From: Peromyscus leucopus
Taxonomy: Eukaryota; Chordata; Mammalia; Rodentia; Cricetidae
DNA length: 64,000 bases
Direction of reading: 5' to 3'
Assembly: GCF_004664715.2 (NCBI RefSeq)
Contig: NC_051071.1
Coordinates: 32,718,337-32,782,336 of the forward strand
Positions 44,686-55,287 of the stretch are shown here, in pieces (positions within the stretch are counted from its first letter, which is position 1; each line of letters opens with the position of its first letter). Position numbers and translations under genes: made by a program. The notes under the pieces are model-generated. The model searched no databases, had not been told where the DNA came from, and saw nothing but the letters and a program-made list of their open reading frames with translations.

Positions 44686-44869
44686 GTGATGGTACATGCC
44701 TTTAATCCCAGCACTCAGGGTGACAGAAGCAAATAGATCTCTGAGTTCAGTGTCAGCCTGGTCTAGAGAGCAAGTTCCAGGATAGCCAAGTTTAGGCAGT
44801 GGAGGAAACCAGTGAAAACAGAAAGCTTGTGAAGATGTCATTAAACAAGGGGCCCATATTTCATCCACA

Positions 44870-45540
44870 GCAAGCAGTAGAACTTGGCAGCTTCGGGCTA
44901 CATGGTTCTAGCTTTAGAGTCAAGGATAGAGGAAGGGAGTGGTGGAATCTCCTTCCTTGACTAAGGGAAGCCACTGAGGTCAGGTGTGTGGCAGGAGTGC
45001 CCCTTTGTGGAGGCCCAGAGAGGCCGCTGTGTGAAGCTGTGAAGGAGAAACATGGATTGCCTTGGAGACCCCAAGATGTTAGAGATGCCAGAGCCCTGGG
45101 ATACCTACCAAGAAAATTTGCTAACAGGAAGTGGAAACCACCTAAGAGAAAGAAGTATGTTGCAGTCAACAAAGCTGAAAGGAGTTGAAGATCTGAAGAG
45201 CGTTTTGACATCAGACATGGAGATGCAGAGTTTGCAGTTTGCCCAGCTGGTTTTCAGCATTGCTATGGTCCATATTCCCTCACTATGCTCCTTTTCCTCC
45301 ATTTTGGAACATTAATATATATCCTGTGCCATTATATGTTGTAAGTATGTGGTCTGTTTTCTGATTTTGATTTTATAGGTGATTATAGTTAAGAAATTTC
45401 ATGAATCTGAGAAGAGACTTTGAATTTTGGACTTTTAAACATTTTTGAGATTGTGATAGCCTATAGGGACTTTTGAAGTTGGACTAAATTCATTTTGTAT
45501 TATGTTATGGCTACAAGCCTATGGGGGTCAGGAAGTGGAA
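44870..45540 (+). mobile_element. MaLR (MT-type) internal region, 5'-truncated
   Basis: gagtttgcagtttgcccagc, tggttttcagcattgctatg, ctccttttcctccattttgg and a final gaagttggactaaattc are in the order of MT/ORR1 internal sequences. A polypurine tract (ggggtcaggaagtggaa, 45524-45540) abuts the LTR. MaLR internals carry no pol. Frames of 66-116 codons on both strands (44861-45315) are incidental. The 5' LTR is missing. Confidence 0.6.
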
Positions 45541-45939
45541 TGTGGTAATTTGAATAAGTATGGCCCCCATAGACTCATGTGTTTGAATGCTTGGCCCTTA
45601 GGGAATGGTACTATTAGGAGGTGTGGCCTTTTTGGAGTATGTGTGGTCTTTTTGGAGGAAGTGTGTTACCAAGGGTGCAGGCTTTGAGATCTCATATGCT
45701 CAAGCTACACCCCATATGGCACATGGTCTCCTTCTCTGCCTGCAGATCAAGATGTAGAACTCTCAGCTCCTTCTCCAGCACCATGTCTGCCTGCAGGCCA
45801 CCAGCCACCATGCTTCCTGTCATGAAGTTAATGGACTAAACCTCTGAAACTGTAAGACATCCCAACTAAATGTTTTCCTTTATAAGAGTTGCTATGGTCA
45901 TCATGTTTCTTCACAGCAATAGAAACCCTAACTAAGACA
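45541..45939 (+). mobile_element. MT-type MaLR LTR (3' LTR of the preceding element)
   Basis: It starts tgtggtaatttgaataagta, followed by ggcccccatagactcatgtg, gcaggctttgagatctcata, gatgtagaactctcagctcc and an end in ctaactaagaca. This is the MT LTR of the ERVL-MaLR class. It includes an ataagag promoter-like block and a cctttataagag block near the end. Confidence 0.85.
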
Positions 45940-46114
45940 CAGAGTGTAGACACAATAGCAGCACCCTACAAACACAAAGCAATATTGTCTGCTGGGACCT
46001 CACCAACCATCCTGGCTATGCAATGAGATCATGGGATGGGGCTCTTGGTCAACTGTAAGTGGCTAATTAAAATGATATCTTAATGTCCTTGGATCAAAGC
46101 AACAGAGAGGGATG

Positions 46115-46503
46115 TGTAGCTGAAGTTTTCCTGGTCCTGCCTAGCCCACAGTCAGGACAAATCTCTCCCACTCGAATCCCCCAAGTAAACACAGAGACTT
46201 ATATTACTTATAAATTGTATGGCCATGGCAGGCTGCTTGCTATCTGTTCTTATATCTTAAATTAACCCATTTCTATAAATCTATACCTTGCTACGTGGTT
46301 CATGGCTTATCGGTATCTTACATCATGCTTCTCCTCATGGTGGCTGGCAGCGTCTCCCTGTCTCAGTCTTCCACCTCCCAAAGTTCTTCTCCTCCTTGTC
46401 CCATCTACACTATCCTTCTTGCCTGGCTACTGGCCAATCGGTGTTTTATTTATCAATCAATCATAGCAACATGTATTTACAGCATACAGGACATCCCACA
46501 GCA
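46115..46503 (-). mobile_element. Solo LTR, class II, minus strand, 389 bp
   Basis: Read on the minus strand it begins TGCTGTGGGATGTCC and ends GCTACA, as do 2561-2934 and 50135-50503. The flanks gggatg (46109-46114) and ggaatg (46504-46509) differ at one base, an aged 6-bp duplication. ggccaatcgg near 46433 is an intact CCAAT box. Confidence 0.85.
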
Positions 46504-46509
46504 GGAATG

Positions 46510-46690
46510 TGATATGCTCTAAGATAAAATCCAGGGGTTAGGAGGCTGTATATAAGAGCCAAGTCTGAGATTCTAGTCCCCAGTTAGAAACCACTTCTGC
46601 AATAAACACTGACTCAGTTTCCCAACAGGGATCAGGAGCTTCTTTGTGGGGAAGGGTGATTATCCCACAGTCTAATTAGTAGGAAGTTAC
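46510..46690 (+). other. Possible LTR relic interrupted by the solo LTR
   Basis: ggaggctgtatataagagcc (TATA-like) is followed 58 nt later by tgcaataaacactgactc (polyadenylation-like). This promoter-then-signal spacing is LTR-like. No termini or family are assigned. Confidence 0.3.
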
Positions 46691-46844
46691 ACAGCCTCTG
46701 CAAAGTGGAGGCAAAGACTACTTCAGGATCATTTATCTATGTTAAATTGACAGAACTAATTACTTCTATTTTAAATAGAAAGTCTCAGGAATTTAATTTA
46801 CAGAGACAGCAGGGTGCTCTCCTCAGGGCAGTGAGGTGCAACTA

Positions 46845-47015
46845 ACCCAGGGTTGTAGATCAGGGGCCTGCATTTGGGTGAGCCTTTTGCCACTAATGTG
46901 AGATGTGACCTAGGATGGGCCATCTAACCTTTCCAGGCTTTACCTGGCCTCAAAAGTGAGAATAACTAAACCTATTTCAACTACTAAATAACACAGTCAA
47001 TAAAAACTGAGTCAG
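46845..47015 (-). mobile_element. MIR SINE, minus strand
   Basis: gggttgtagatcaggggcct, gatgtgacctaggatgggcc, atctaacctttccaggcttt and gtgagaataactaaacctat follow MIR in reverse over about 170 bp. Confidence 0.6.
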
Positions 47016-47212
47016 AAATTATTGGGCCATATTAAAATGCCAAAGTTTGATCACCATTGCTCTCCAGAGGCCCTACCTTCCAGGAGAGTGGAGATTTTCT
47101 TTTCCTCTTTGTTTATTATTTACTGATCACTATTTTCTACAAGTCTTTGAGTGAACGCAGAGAAACAAACATACTTGCAGTGCTATTTCCATAAATACCA
47201 AAATGAGTTGCA

Positions 47213-47343
47213 GATTTTTTTTTCATGAGACAAGGTCTCACTGGGCTTCTCAGGCTGGCCTTGAACCCCTGGCCTCAAGGCATCCTCCAGCTTTGGCCTT
47301 GTAGATGGCAGGGCATATAAGTGCATGCCACTGCACTCAGTTC
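47213..47343 (-). mobile_element. Old B1/proto-B1 SINE, minus strand
   Basis: catgagacaaggtctcactg, ggctggccttgaacccctgg, cctcaaggcatcctccagct and gggcatataagtgcatgcca. Strongly diverged, with no duplication seen. Confidence 0.7.
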
Positions 47344-47364
47344 AATTAGAGTCGTTTCTTTTTT

Positions 47365-47468
47365 CTAAGATTTATTTATTTTTATTTTATGTACATAAGT
47401 GTTCTGTCTACATGTAATCCACATGTATGTTTGGTACACAAGGAGAACAAAAAAGGGCATTCGATCTC
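47365..47468 (-). mobile_element. B3/B2-group SINE, minus strand, cut by the provirus
   Basis: ctaagatttatttattttta, atgtacataagtgttctg and gaacaaaaaagggcattcga follow the tail side of a B3-like SINE and stop at gatctc (47463-47468), where the proviral LTR begins. The head half should reappear beyond the 3' LTR but does not. Confidence 0.7.
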
Positions 47469-47975
47469 TGTGGCAGGATGCTTCATCCCACTGTGAAACT
47501 CCAAGATTGTATTAATAAAATTAACTTTGGGTCAGGGGTGGAGCCAGCAAGCAGTTGACAAGAATTAGCCATAGAGAGTATGGAGGACCCGGTGATATGG
47601 ATGGAGAGACACAGGAAGGAGTGGGGAGGGACTTAGAGACTTGGGATCTTTTTGATTTTGGACAGTGTGGAGAGGCTTCCTCTCCTGTTGTATCTCTGAT
47701 TTAAAAGGAAGTTCAGCTGGTTGCTTCTCAGCTTCTCTGATCCAGTAGGTTTTCACGCCAACATCTGACTCCTGAATCTTTATTGGTAAGTAGAACAACT
47801 TAGATAAAAAACAATATTTGGCAGTCATGACTATGGCCTCGCTGTTGATGGTGGGTCAGAAATCCTATCAGGCCAGGTCTGTGCAGCTGGGTGCTGACTG
47901 TGGACCACAGGATGCAGAAGGTAGTTAAAATATCATAGTTTTAGGTACGACTGCTAAACAGACATAAAAGCAACA
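47469..47975 (+). mobile_element. 5' LTR of a class II endogenous retrovirus
   Basis: About 507 bp. Positions 47469-47860 align with the 3' LTR at 55115 (shared blocks: ctccaagattgt, agagagtatggaggac, gagagacacaggaa, gttgcttctcggcttctctg-like and cttagataaaa). An aataaaattaac signal lies near 47514. The last part (47861-47975), ending in aagcaaca just before the primer site, has no partner in the 3' copy. The two LTRs are clearly diverged and the 3' LTR carries an extra B1, so integration is not recent. Confidence 0.8.
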
Positions 47976-47977
47976 TT

Positions 47978-47996
47978 TGGCATCCCAATGTGGGGC
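47978..47996 (+). promoter_or_regulatory. Primer binding site, tRNA-Lys(1,2)-like, mutated
   Basis: tggcatcccaatgtggggc lies 2 nt after the LTR end. It differs from the tRNA-Lys(1,2)-type site by about one inserted base and two substitutions. A lysine primer is usual for betaretrovirus-like (ERVK) elements. It marks where minus-strand DNA synthesis would have begun. Confidence 0.75.
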
Positions 47997-48551
47997 ACAA
48001 CCACAAAAACAGAGAAACCACACCAGCCAGCTACAGTTCTTGCTAGTATCTGTTCCAGGCACCAATGTGTGGGGGCTCTTCCTGGGGACGGAGGAGGGTG
48101 GGCTAGTACTCAGAAATTATGGAAGAGACCTTGAGCTCATTGCTGCAGAGAAACTGAGAAGTCAGCAGATCTGGAGAGATACCTGGGAAATTTTTAAGGA
48201 GAGAGCTAAGTAACATTAAAAAGAAAAATCTTCCCCACATTAAGAATAGGAAATATCAAATTACAGGAAGTTAGGACTTTGTGTAGTACCAGTATGGGTG
48301 ACTTGAAAGTGGAAAAAATAAAAAGGGGGATTCGATTTAGCTGGGATTAACATAATGTTGAATATAATTGCAATCAGTTTGTTAAACCATATTTTATCCT
48401 TAAAGAAGTGGTTTTAACTGTGCCAAATATGAAAAAACTTGACTGATAAGATACTGATTTTTTACCAAGATTGACTTCAGCTCTAAATAGAATAGCATCA
48501 GATTCAGATGTCAGACAGACAAATATTGAATTTTTAAATTAATTTAAAAAA
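47997..48551 (+). pseudogene. Leader and deleted N-terminal gag region
   Basis: About 555 bp separate the primer site from the recognisable capsid-end part of gag, where 1 kb or more of matrix and capsid coding sequence would be expected. The interval holds stops in every frame. The most likely reading is a large internal deletion of gag, an old state of this copy or of its source element. Confidence 0.55.
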
Positions 48552-48890
48552 TTAATTGAATCTTTGGCTTTTAAAAATGTTAATTCAGAATGTAAAAGGG
48601 TGATTAGGTCTTTAAAGGCAAAATCCACACCAATAGATGAATGGATTAGAAATACAGTTGATATTGGATCTAATGCTTATGATGCTACTTTGATAAGAGA
48701 AATGATTTCTAAAAATCAAAATGTCAGATGTTTTAATTGTAGTAAGCAAGGTCATCGGAAAAGGGATTGTAGGCAAGGAACTCCTAAAAACTTTTTTCCA
48801 GAAATAATTCAAACAGAAGGCCCCAACCTTCTGAAGTATGCAGAAGGTATAACAAAGGCAATCATTGAATTAATGAATGCAGATCAATAA
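48552..48890 (+). pseudogene. gag: gag remnant: capsid end and nucleocapsid zinc knuckle
   Basis: An open stretch of about 108 codons ends in a natural-looking stop at 48888. Its first half has the ECKRVIRSL-type motif found at the end of class II capsids. At 48729-48770 there is an intact CX2CX4HX4C zinc knuckle (C, C, H and C all kept), the RNA-packaging motif of nucleocapsid. No second knuckle follows, although most betaretroviruses have two. The reading frame is closed upstream and most of gag is missing, so no Gag protein can be made. It lies between the deleted leader and protease, as expected. Confidence 0.8.
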
Positions 48891-49053
48891 GGGGTAGGCA
48901 AGGTAACCCTTTGCCATTGGGAAATGCCTTAGGGGGCCTTCCACAGTGCCCAATCAAATTCAGTAGAATCATTCTCTGTCATCATGGGAGGAACTCATCC
49001 ACAGAGAAATTAAAAGACTTACTGTCTGTTGTTAAAACCACACTGCTCTGGAT

Positions 49054-49600
49054 GTGATCAAAGACAGAACAGCTTCAACAGATACAACAAAAAATTTAGG
49101 AGAGGACATAAAACAAGTATTTGGGCAAACTGCTATAAATGATCAGAGACCAAAACTAAAAATACAAATAAATGGCATGGAAATAATAGTTTTATTGGAC
49201 ATAGGTGCATATGTAACAATAATTTCACCAAAATCTTGGCATCCAGATTGGCCTCTTCAGGAGGTAAATATTCAACTTCTAGAGATTGGAACTTTATTTC
49301 AGATAAAGTATAAGATAGATTGTATAGGGCCAGAAGGACAGACAGGAAAATTAAAGCTATACTTGTCTGACATAGCAATGAACTATGGGGATGTGATTTG
49401 TTGCAGCAATGGAAAATACAGATTAACATTCCTCCAGTCTCAGAAACAAACCATAAAATAAAGAATACTTCTGAAAAAATTATTAAAAGGCATTATCAAG
49501 AACAGTCACAGACTGTTCAGGTTGTATATAAGCAGGGTACAACAGCTGTTGGTCTTTCAAAGGTACCAATAGCCTTACCTTTAAAATGATTAACTGACAA
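49054..49600 (+). pseudogene. pro: pro remnant: retroviral aspartic protease
   Basis: The first frame (49054-49461, about 135 codons) carries the flexible region before protease and the catalytic loop LLDIGA. The catalytic Asp is at 49198-49200, but the residue after it, normally Thr or Ser, is Ile. A frame change near 49384 moves the conserved end (DLLQQW) to the next frame, which stays open from 49398 to 49589. In the family this enzyme matures Gag and Pol as a homodimer. Here the altered catalytic loop and the frameshift leave it dead. It overlaps the start of pol in phase-shifted fashion, as in betaretroviruses, where pro is made by ribosomal frameshifting. Confidence 0.85.
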
Positions 49601-51130
49601 ACCTGTGTGGGTGGAAGAGTAGCCTTTGATATCAGAAAAATTTACAGGCACTGGAACAGCTGGTACAGGAAGAAGCAGCTAAATGTTCAACATATTGAAG
49701 AATTGACCTGTCCTTGGAATTTTATATTTGTTATTAAAAAGAAATCTGGAAAATCGAGAACGGTAATACATCTGAGAGCTATTAATAAGGTGATCTAGCC
49801 AATGAGCTCCTTACAGTCTGGAATTCCATTGCCTTTTTTTTTTTTTAATTACCAAAGGGGTGGTTAATGTAGTGATTGATTTAAAAACTGCTTTTATACT
49901 ATACTTTTATAAGAATAGGATAGAGAAAAATTTGTCTTCATGGTGCCCACTTATAATAATTTTTAACCTATTAGAAGATACCAGTGGAGGGTCTTGCCAC
50001 AAGAAATGTTAAATAGCCCCAACTTGTATCAACATTTTGTACAACTGCCATTAGAAATAATTCATAAACAGTTCCTCAACTTATAATTTACCATCATATG
50101 GATGATACCTTACTGGCTTATTCAGACACAGATATGCTGTGGATATTGTTCTGTATAAATAAAACACTGATTGGCCAGTGGCCAGGCGAGAAGTATAGGC
50201 AGGACAAGGAGAGAGGAGAATTCTGGGAAGTGGAAGGCTGGGTCAGAGAGACACTGCCAGCTGCCACCATGACAAGCAGCATGTAAAGATAAAGCATGTA
50301 TATCAAGCCATGTGGCAAGATATAGATTTATAGAAATGGATTAATTTAAGATATAAGAACAGTTAGCAAGAAGCCTGCCACGGCCATACAGTTTGTAAGC
50401 AATATAAGTCTCTGTGTTTACTTGGTTGGGTCTGAGCAGCTGTGGGACTGGCAGGTGACAGATTTGTCCTAACTGTGGGTCAGGCAGGAAAACTCTAGCT
50501 ACATAGATACCTTAGATAAAAAATGTTTGATAAAGTAAAAAGATTGTTGCCTTATTGGGACTACAAATTGCTCCTGAAAAAATACAAAGAGGATATTTTA
50601 TTAGATGCCTAGGATATAAGATAGGTTTACAGAAAATTCAACAATAGAAAGTACAAATCAGGAGAAATCAATAATGAACTCTTAATGATTTTCCAAAATT
50701 GCTGGAAGATATTAACTGGCTGTGGCCCACAATTGGAGTAACCACTCAAGAGCAAGTAATTTATTTCAAACCTACAAGGTGTTAAGGACTTAAATAGTCT
50801 AAGAAAATTATCAGCTGAGGCAGAGAGAGAATTGGCTCTGGTAAAAAAGAAATTAGAGGTTGTACATGTGGATTGCTTGGATTCAGAGCTTGATTGTATT
50901 TAGGTTATTTAACCTTCTATGCATTCTCACATAGAAATTCTAATGTGGAGAGAAGATTTTATCTTAGAATGGATGGATTTTTTTTTTACCACACAGAGTA
51001 AAAAATTAAATACCTATGTAGAACAAGTTTCTGGATTGATTCTGAAAGGAAAATTGAGACTTTGCCAGTTAGCAGGAATATACCCAATAGAAATTGTGGT
51101 ACCTTTTATTCATGTGTAAATTGCCTCCTT
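49590..51130 (+). pseudogene. pol: pol remnant: reverse transcriptase, split by a solo LTR
   Basis: The fingers region is in the frame at 49607-49798 (VIKKKSGK and then IHLRAINK motifs) and is closed by an in-frame stop at 49797. The palm reaches the catalytic YMDD box at 50095-50106, here HMDD: both metal-binding Asp residues are kept, but Tyr is changed to His. At 50135 a 369-bp solo LTR interrupts the palm, and RT resumes at 50504. The thumb and connection parts (50510-51130) are readable only by hopping frames. Reverse transcriptase copies the RNA genome to DNA. This copy has stops, frame changes and the LTR and cannot function. pol is downstream of pro and upstream of RNase H and integrase, the standard order. 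Confidence 0.85.
50135..50503 (+). mobile_element. Solo LTR inserted in the provirus reverse transcriptase, 369 bp
   Basis: It starts tgctgtggatattgttctgt and ends gctaca, with agata duplicated at 50130-50134 and 50505-50509 (5 of the 6 bp match when a neighbouring base is included). Same family and orientation type as 2561-2934, including ctgattggccag (inverted CCAAT box) and aataaaac. It is younger than the provirus that it splits. Confidence 0.88.
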
Positions 51131-51640
51131 ATGGGCAGAAAATGAACATTGGCAAAGAGTTTGCAGTAATTTTTTTGTAAAGATTATCAATAAATATCCC
51201 CAAAGCAAGAGACATTGGTCTATAAAAAGAACTAGTTGGATTCTCCCTCATATAATAAAGGAGACACAAATTTTTGAATCCCTACATTCTATACTAAAGC
51301 AAATAAATCAGGAAAGGCAGGCTGTATGTCAGCAAAGAAAAGTACAGTGCCTTAAATCCTTTATAATTTAATTCAAAAATCAGAATTATATGCTGTTCTT
51401 ATGATAGTATTAGATTTTCCAGAACCTCTTAATGTGGTTACTGATTCATTATGTAGAAAAAGTTGTTTTACATATTGAAACCACTGAACTTATCCCAAAT
51501 GATTCAAAATTAACTTTTTAAAAGTTTATTCAATTACAATTTATCAGAAATATAAATCATCCATTGTATATAACACATATCAGATCCCATCTACCAGGTC
51601 CTCTAGCACAGGTAATGATGAACTTTATCAGCTATTGGTA
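51131..51640 (+). pseudogene. pol: pol remnant: RNase H region
   Basis: Recognised by position and by conserved stretches such as a WILP-type motif after RT and the HIETTELIP-type segment near 51470-51500. RNase H removes the RNA strand during reverse transcription. The frame contains several stops and shifts, and I could not locate all catalytic acidic residues. Confidence 0.6.
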
Positions 51641-52440
51641 GTAAGTGTGCTGGAAGCCTCAGAATTTTATAAGAAATACCATGTTAATAGCAAAGGTTTA
51701 AAAAAAGATTTTTCTATCACTTGGCAATAAGCCAATGAAAATATAAGGAAATGTGCTACTTGTTCTCTGTATAACCAAACTCTATTACCTGCAGGAAGTA
51801 ACCCAAAAGGTACTCAAAGAAATTAAATTTGGCAGATGGGTGTGTTTCATTATGTAGTGTAGAAAATTAAAATACATGCACCATACCATACATACATATT
51901 CAAGATTTCAATGGCTAACTGCTTTCAGTTCTGAAAAGGTTGATTCTACAATTACACATTTATTAGAAGTCATGGCCATTATGAGTATATCCATACAAAT
52001 TAAGACTGACAATGCTCTACCATATGTCTCTAGTATAATGAAACAGGTTTTTTTTTTTGCATATTACAGGTATACCACACAATCCTACAGGATAAGTAGT
52101 TATAGAAAGCTCTAATTGAATTTTAAAAGATATGCTTAATAAATAGAAAGGGGAAATAAAGAACTCAAAAGATAGATTACATAGTGCTGTATAAACTTTA
52201 AAGATTTTAAATGCTAATGAAAAAAGAATGACAGCTGCAGAGAGACATTGCATAGTAGAAAAAACAAACCGCTGAATTAAATCAGTCTGTGTATTTAAAG
52301 GTGTGTTGACCTCAGAATGGAAACCATGATATGTGTTATATTGGGGAAGACGTTTTGCTTTTGTTTCTACAGAAGAAAAGCTATGGAGACTATCAACATT
52401 GATAAAGATTAGATTTGAATTGGAGAGACCTCCTGATTAA
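51641..52440 (+). pseudogene. pol: pol remnant: integrase
   Basis: A degraded zinc-binding part (His and a CATC-type Cys pair near 51755) precedes the catalytic core. The core is in the frame at 51876-52115. The first catalytic Asp position reads His (HTIHTYS), the second Asp is kept at 52008-52010 (KTDNA), and the Glu is still present at 52105-52107 but in a different frame after a T run at 52048-52058. The pol stop is at 52438-52440, in a context that matches the expected end. Integrase joins viral DNA to the host genome. Loss of the first Asp and the frameshift inactivate it. No env follows. Confidence 0.8.
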
Positions 52441-55100
52441 GGAGAGGTGATAGTTCATCAAACATCTTGGTCATTCCAATCCAAACTAACTTATAAGACT
52501 AACAAATGCCTTTCATTTGATCAGGTATGAAAAAAAAGGAACTCTCCAAAGTTAGGTTTGGGGCAGGGTTTTGTTTTTGTTTTTCCAGAGAGTAAAAGCA
52601 TCCAGTTAAAGGAATCCAGAGACCACTGGATAGATGAAACATCTAAGGAAGAAGGATAAATCATCAAGAGAAAATGTCCCAAGAAAAAGAGGAAATTGGT
52701 CTAATGGTTTAGCCCACCTCTAACAGAGTAGCATTTCATAAATCTTCCCAAATGCTTGTTTTTGTTGTTTTCTACAAACATAAAAAGGCAACTGTTTTTT
52801 TTAATGGTCCCAATTCAATTAAAAATCAAAGTTGGCTTTGGAGTTGGAGCATGGCTGTCTTCTTCTCTAAATCAAAGCATGCTTGTTAAAGAAAAACCCA
52901 AAATCTCTGTCTCATGTCAGAAGAGCTACCTGGTATGGGACAGAAGAAAATCAAAATCAAGGGATTATTCTATTGCCACCAATCTCATAATCCTTTGGTT
53001 TTATTTTGACTCTTTAAAACATTTCTTAAAAATAGAAATATTATCTCAAAATCTATAAAATTAGTATATATGTATATATACATATATGTATATATGTATA
53101 AACACACACACATATATACATATACATATATACACTACTTTCTGTCAGGATACTAGTAGTCATACAGAGTACTAATTAATTCTAGAAATAAGCTTTATCT
53201 AGCTTCCTGTATATGTTTTGGGTTTGAGTCTGAAGCAGGTAACTAGGAACTAAGTTTGTGTGCTTTGGATGTACTTAATAGATTGTTGTCCTTTAACCTT
53301 TCAGAGATCCGCTGTATATGGCATTTAAAATGTTTAAGTTTTCTGCAGTGACCTGTGACCATTCCTAACAGCTACCTTTGAAGTCTCTGAAAAGATGATG
53401 GGCCTCTGCAACAACAAATCCACCCAGACTGTGATAATGCCATTAAACTGACAAATACCACCCAAAGATCAATTTCAGACTATAAACTGCTCAAGACAAC
53501 TTCAAAGTGGTTAGCTAAGATGGTTCAGCCTCATAGACTACTCCAGCCAGGACTTCAGAAAAGCCCTGCATTTTCCATCATACAAAGATGTGACAACAAA
53601 TGATACAGCTAGCTCTCCCAGAACTTGACCATCATCCCAATTTTTTCAGGGTCTCCTAAAGATGCTGTCACCCCCAGACAACAGGAAGTAATTTTAAGAA
53701 TACAACATCCACATTCCCAAGAGGTAGGATGGGTTGTTCAGTGGGTTATGGACACTTGTCACTGTTAGGAGAGTTAGTTGCAAGTTGTTATTGGTCATTG
53801 TCACAGAGGAAACTGAACAAAGGAGGTTGTATTACAGGATTTCTTTCTTTCTTCCTTTTCCTTTCCTCTATCCTTCTTTCTCTCCTATCCAGAAAAAAAA
53901 GAGGGGGTGGGGAAGAAATATAGGAAGGATAGGATAAAAGGGTAAATTATTGAATCTATTAAAAAGCAACTACTAGTCTCAAAAAATTTACTTTTTGGTA
54001 TGGATTTTTGTATATTGATACAAATTTAAGGTTATTTTTGTTACAACATAGTGTATGTATGTTTCTACTCTTATTGAAGGTATTGTACTTATTGGGTTCA
54101 TTTAAAGTTGTAAAGTTCTAATCCTTGGAAGCTATTATTACAAACTGTTTAGTATAATTAAGAAATGCAGGCTAGTAGTTAGTCATCTATAACAATCAAT
54201 CTTGTAGTCATGTTAGGTATGTTTTCAAGGTTTAACATATATTTTAGATAGGTGAGTTTGAAACACTTCAGAGATCTATACAATATGGCATCTAAAATGT
54301 TTTAATAATGTAAGGTTTTTCATGTCAGTGAGACACATCTGCTCCTGGTAGCACCAATCTGCTTCAGAGATGATGATAGGCATCAAAAAACCTCCATATG
54401 AAGTTTACTTTCAGTGTGGCAAAGCTAGCCACTGGACAAGAAAATGCCATTGCCTCAACTGCTGACAGTATGCTGTCCAAGTTGGACAAGCAGGACACAA
54501 AAGAAGAAGATGACCAAACTTTGCCAAGACAAGGTAGGCTAGTCCTTCAAAATTCCTGCTTTACAGAAAAGTCTCCCAGATATTCCAGGCCCCCAGGCCA
54601 AAGATGGATGCTCCAATGATGCAGAGGAACCTTGAGTGACTGTCCAGGCAGCCAGCTGTCTCTGTCATTTGTATAGTTTTGGAAGTTGTTTGCTTTGTAC
54701 TTCCTATTTACTCAGGTAATATTTATCCTTCTCCAGTCTCTGATGGGGGTGAAGACTAAATTAGTAATAGTTTTCCTTGTTACAAAATTCAGAAAAGAAA
54801 TTTACAAAAGATATGTAAAGTTTATAAAGGTTGAGAAACATAAAAGCTTAAGTTATTTATTTAAGAAAATGTTTTAAGGTCTAAAAGGTTATTTTTAGGC
54901 TGGTAATACAAGTTATGATAGAAAATTGTTTAGGTGTAAAACTTTGAGCTAACCAAGATAGGATAGAGAATAGAGTACTTTCCCAGAATGTGCCAAATAC
55001 TAGTGGACTCGACATTATAAATGTAATACTTATCTGATAATTTTTCTTATTGTATATAGTTTTACTGTATTAGAGTTACAAGATTTCCTCTTTATTTAGA
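52441..55100 (+). pseudogene. Provirus 3' region without env
   Basis: About 2.66 kb between the pol stop and the polypurine tract. No signal peptide, furin site, transmembrane segment or envelope motif is visible, and the frames are at most 100 codons (52756-53058). A direct repeat (53298-53405 and 54265-54375) and a zinc-knuckle-like string at 54406-54447 are present. The region fits env-less rodent ERVK groups such as the mysTR and MMERVK10C types. I cannot tell whether env was lost in this copy or was absent from the family. Confidence 0.6.
53061..53140. repeat. AT/GT/AC alternating microsatellite with inverted symmetry
   Basis: tatatgtatatatacatata-like units followed by (CA)n and a return of acatatatacatatacat, so the two halves can pair with each other. 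It lies in the provirus 3' region. Confidence 0.9.
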
Positions 55101-55114
55101 CAAAAAGGAGGAGA
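55101..55114 (+). promoter_or_regulatory. Polypurine tract of the provirus
   Basis: aaaaaggaggaga immediately precedes the 3' LTR start (tgttgtggga at 55115). This tract primes plus-strand DNA synthesis in retroviruses. It is intact, which fixes the LTR boundary. Confidence 0.85.
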
Positions 55115-55287
55115 TGTTGTGGGATATTTGATTGCACTGTGAACCTCCAAGATTGTGCTAATAAAATTAACCTTGGATCAGGGGGCTGAGCCAGTGAGTA
55201 GTTGATAAGAATTAGCCTTAGAGAGTATGGAGGATCCAGCAATGTGGATAGAGAGACACAGGAAAGAATAAGTATTAGAGATTCAGG

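Larger units (their letters stand above)
44182..44810 (+). mobile_element. B1 SINE split by a solo LTR
   Basis: The head (gaacaggtgtgatg, about 44182-44195) and body (ggtacatgcctttaatccca, ctgagttcagtgtcagcctg, gttccaggatagccaag) are separated exactly by the LTR at 44196-44685 and its gtgatg duplication. The B1 predates the LTR. Confidence 0.85.

Noticed and set aside
52756..53058. 100-codon frame in the place of env
   Set aside because: It lacks a signal peptide, Cys pattern, cleavage site or transmembrane segment, so it is not supported as an envelope remnant.
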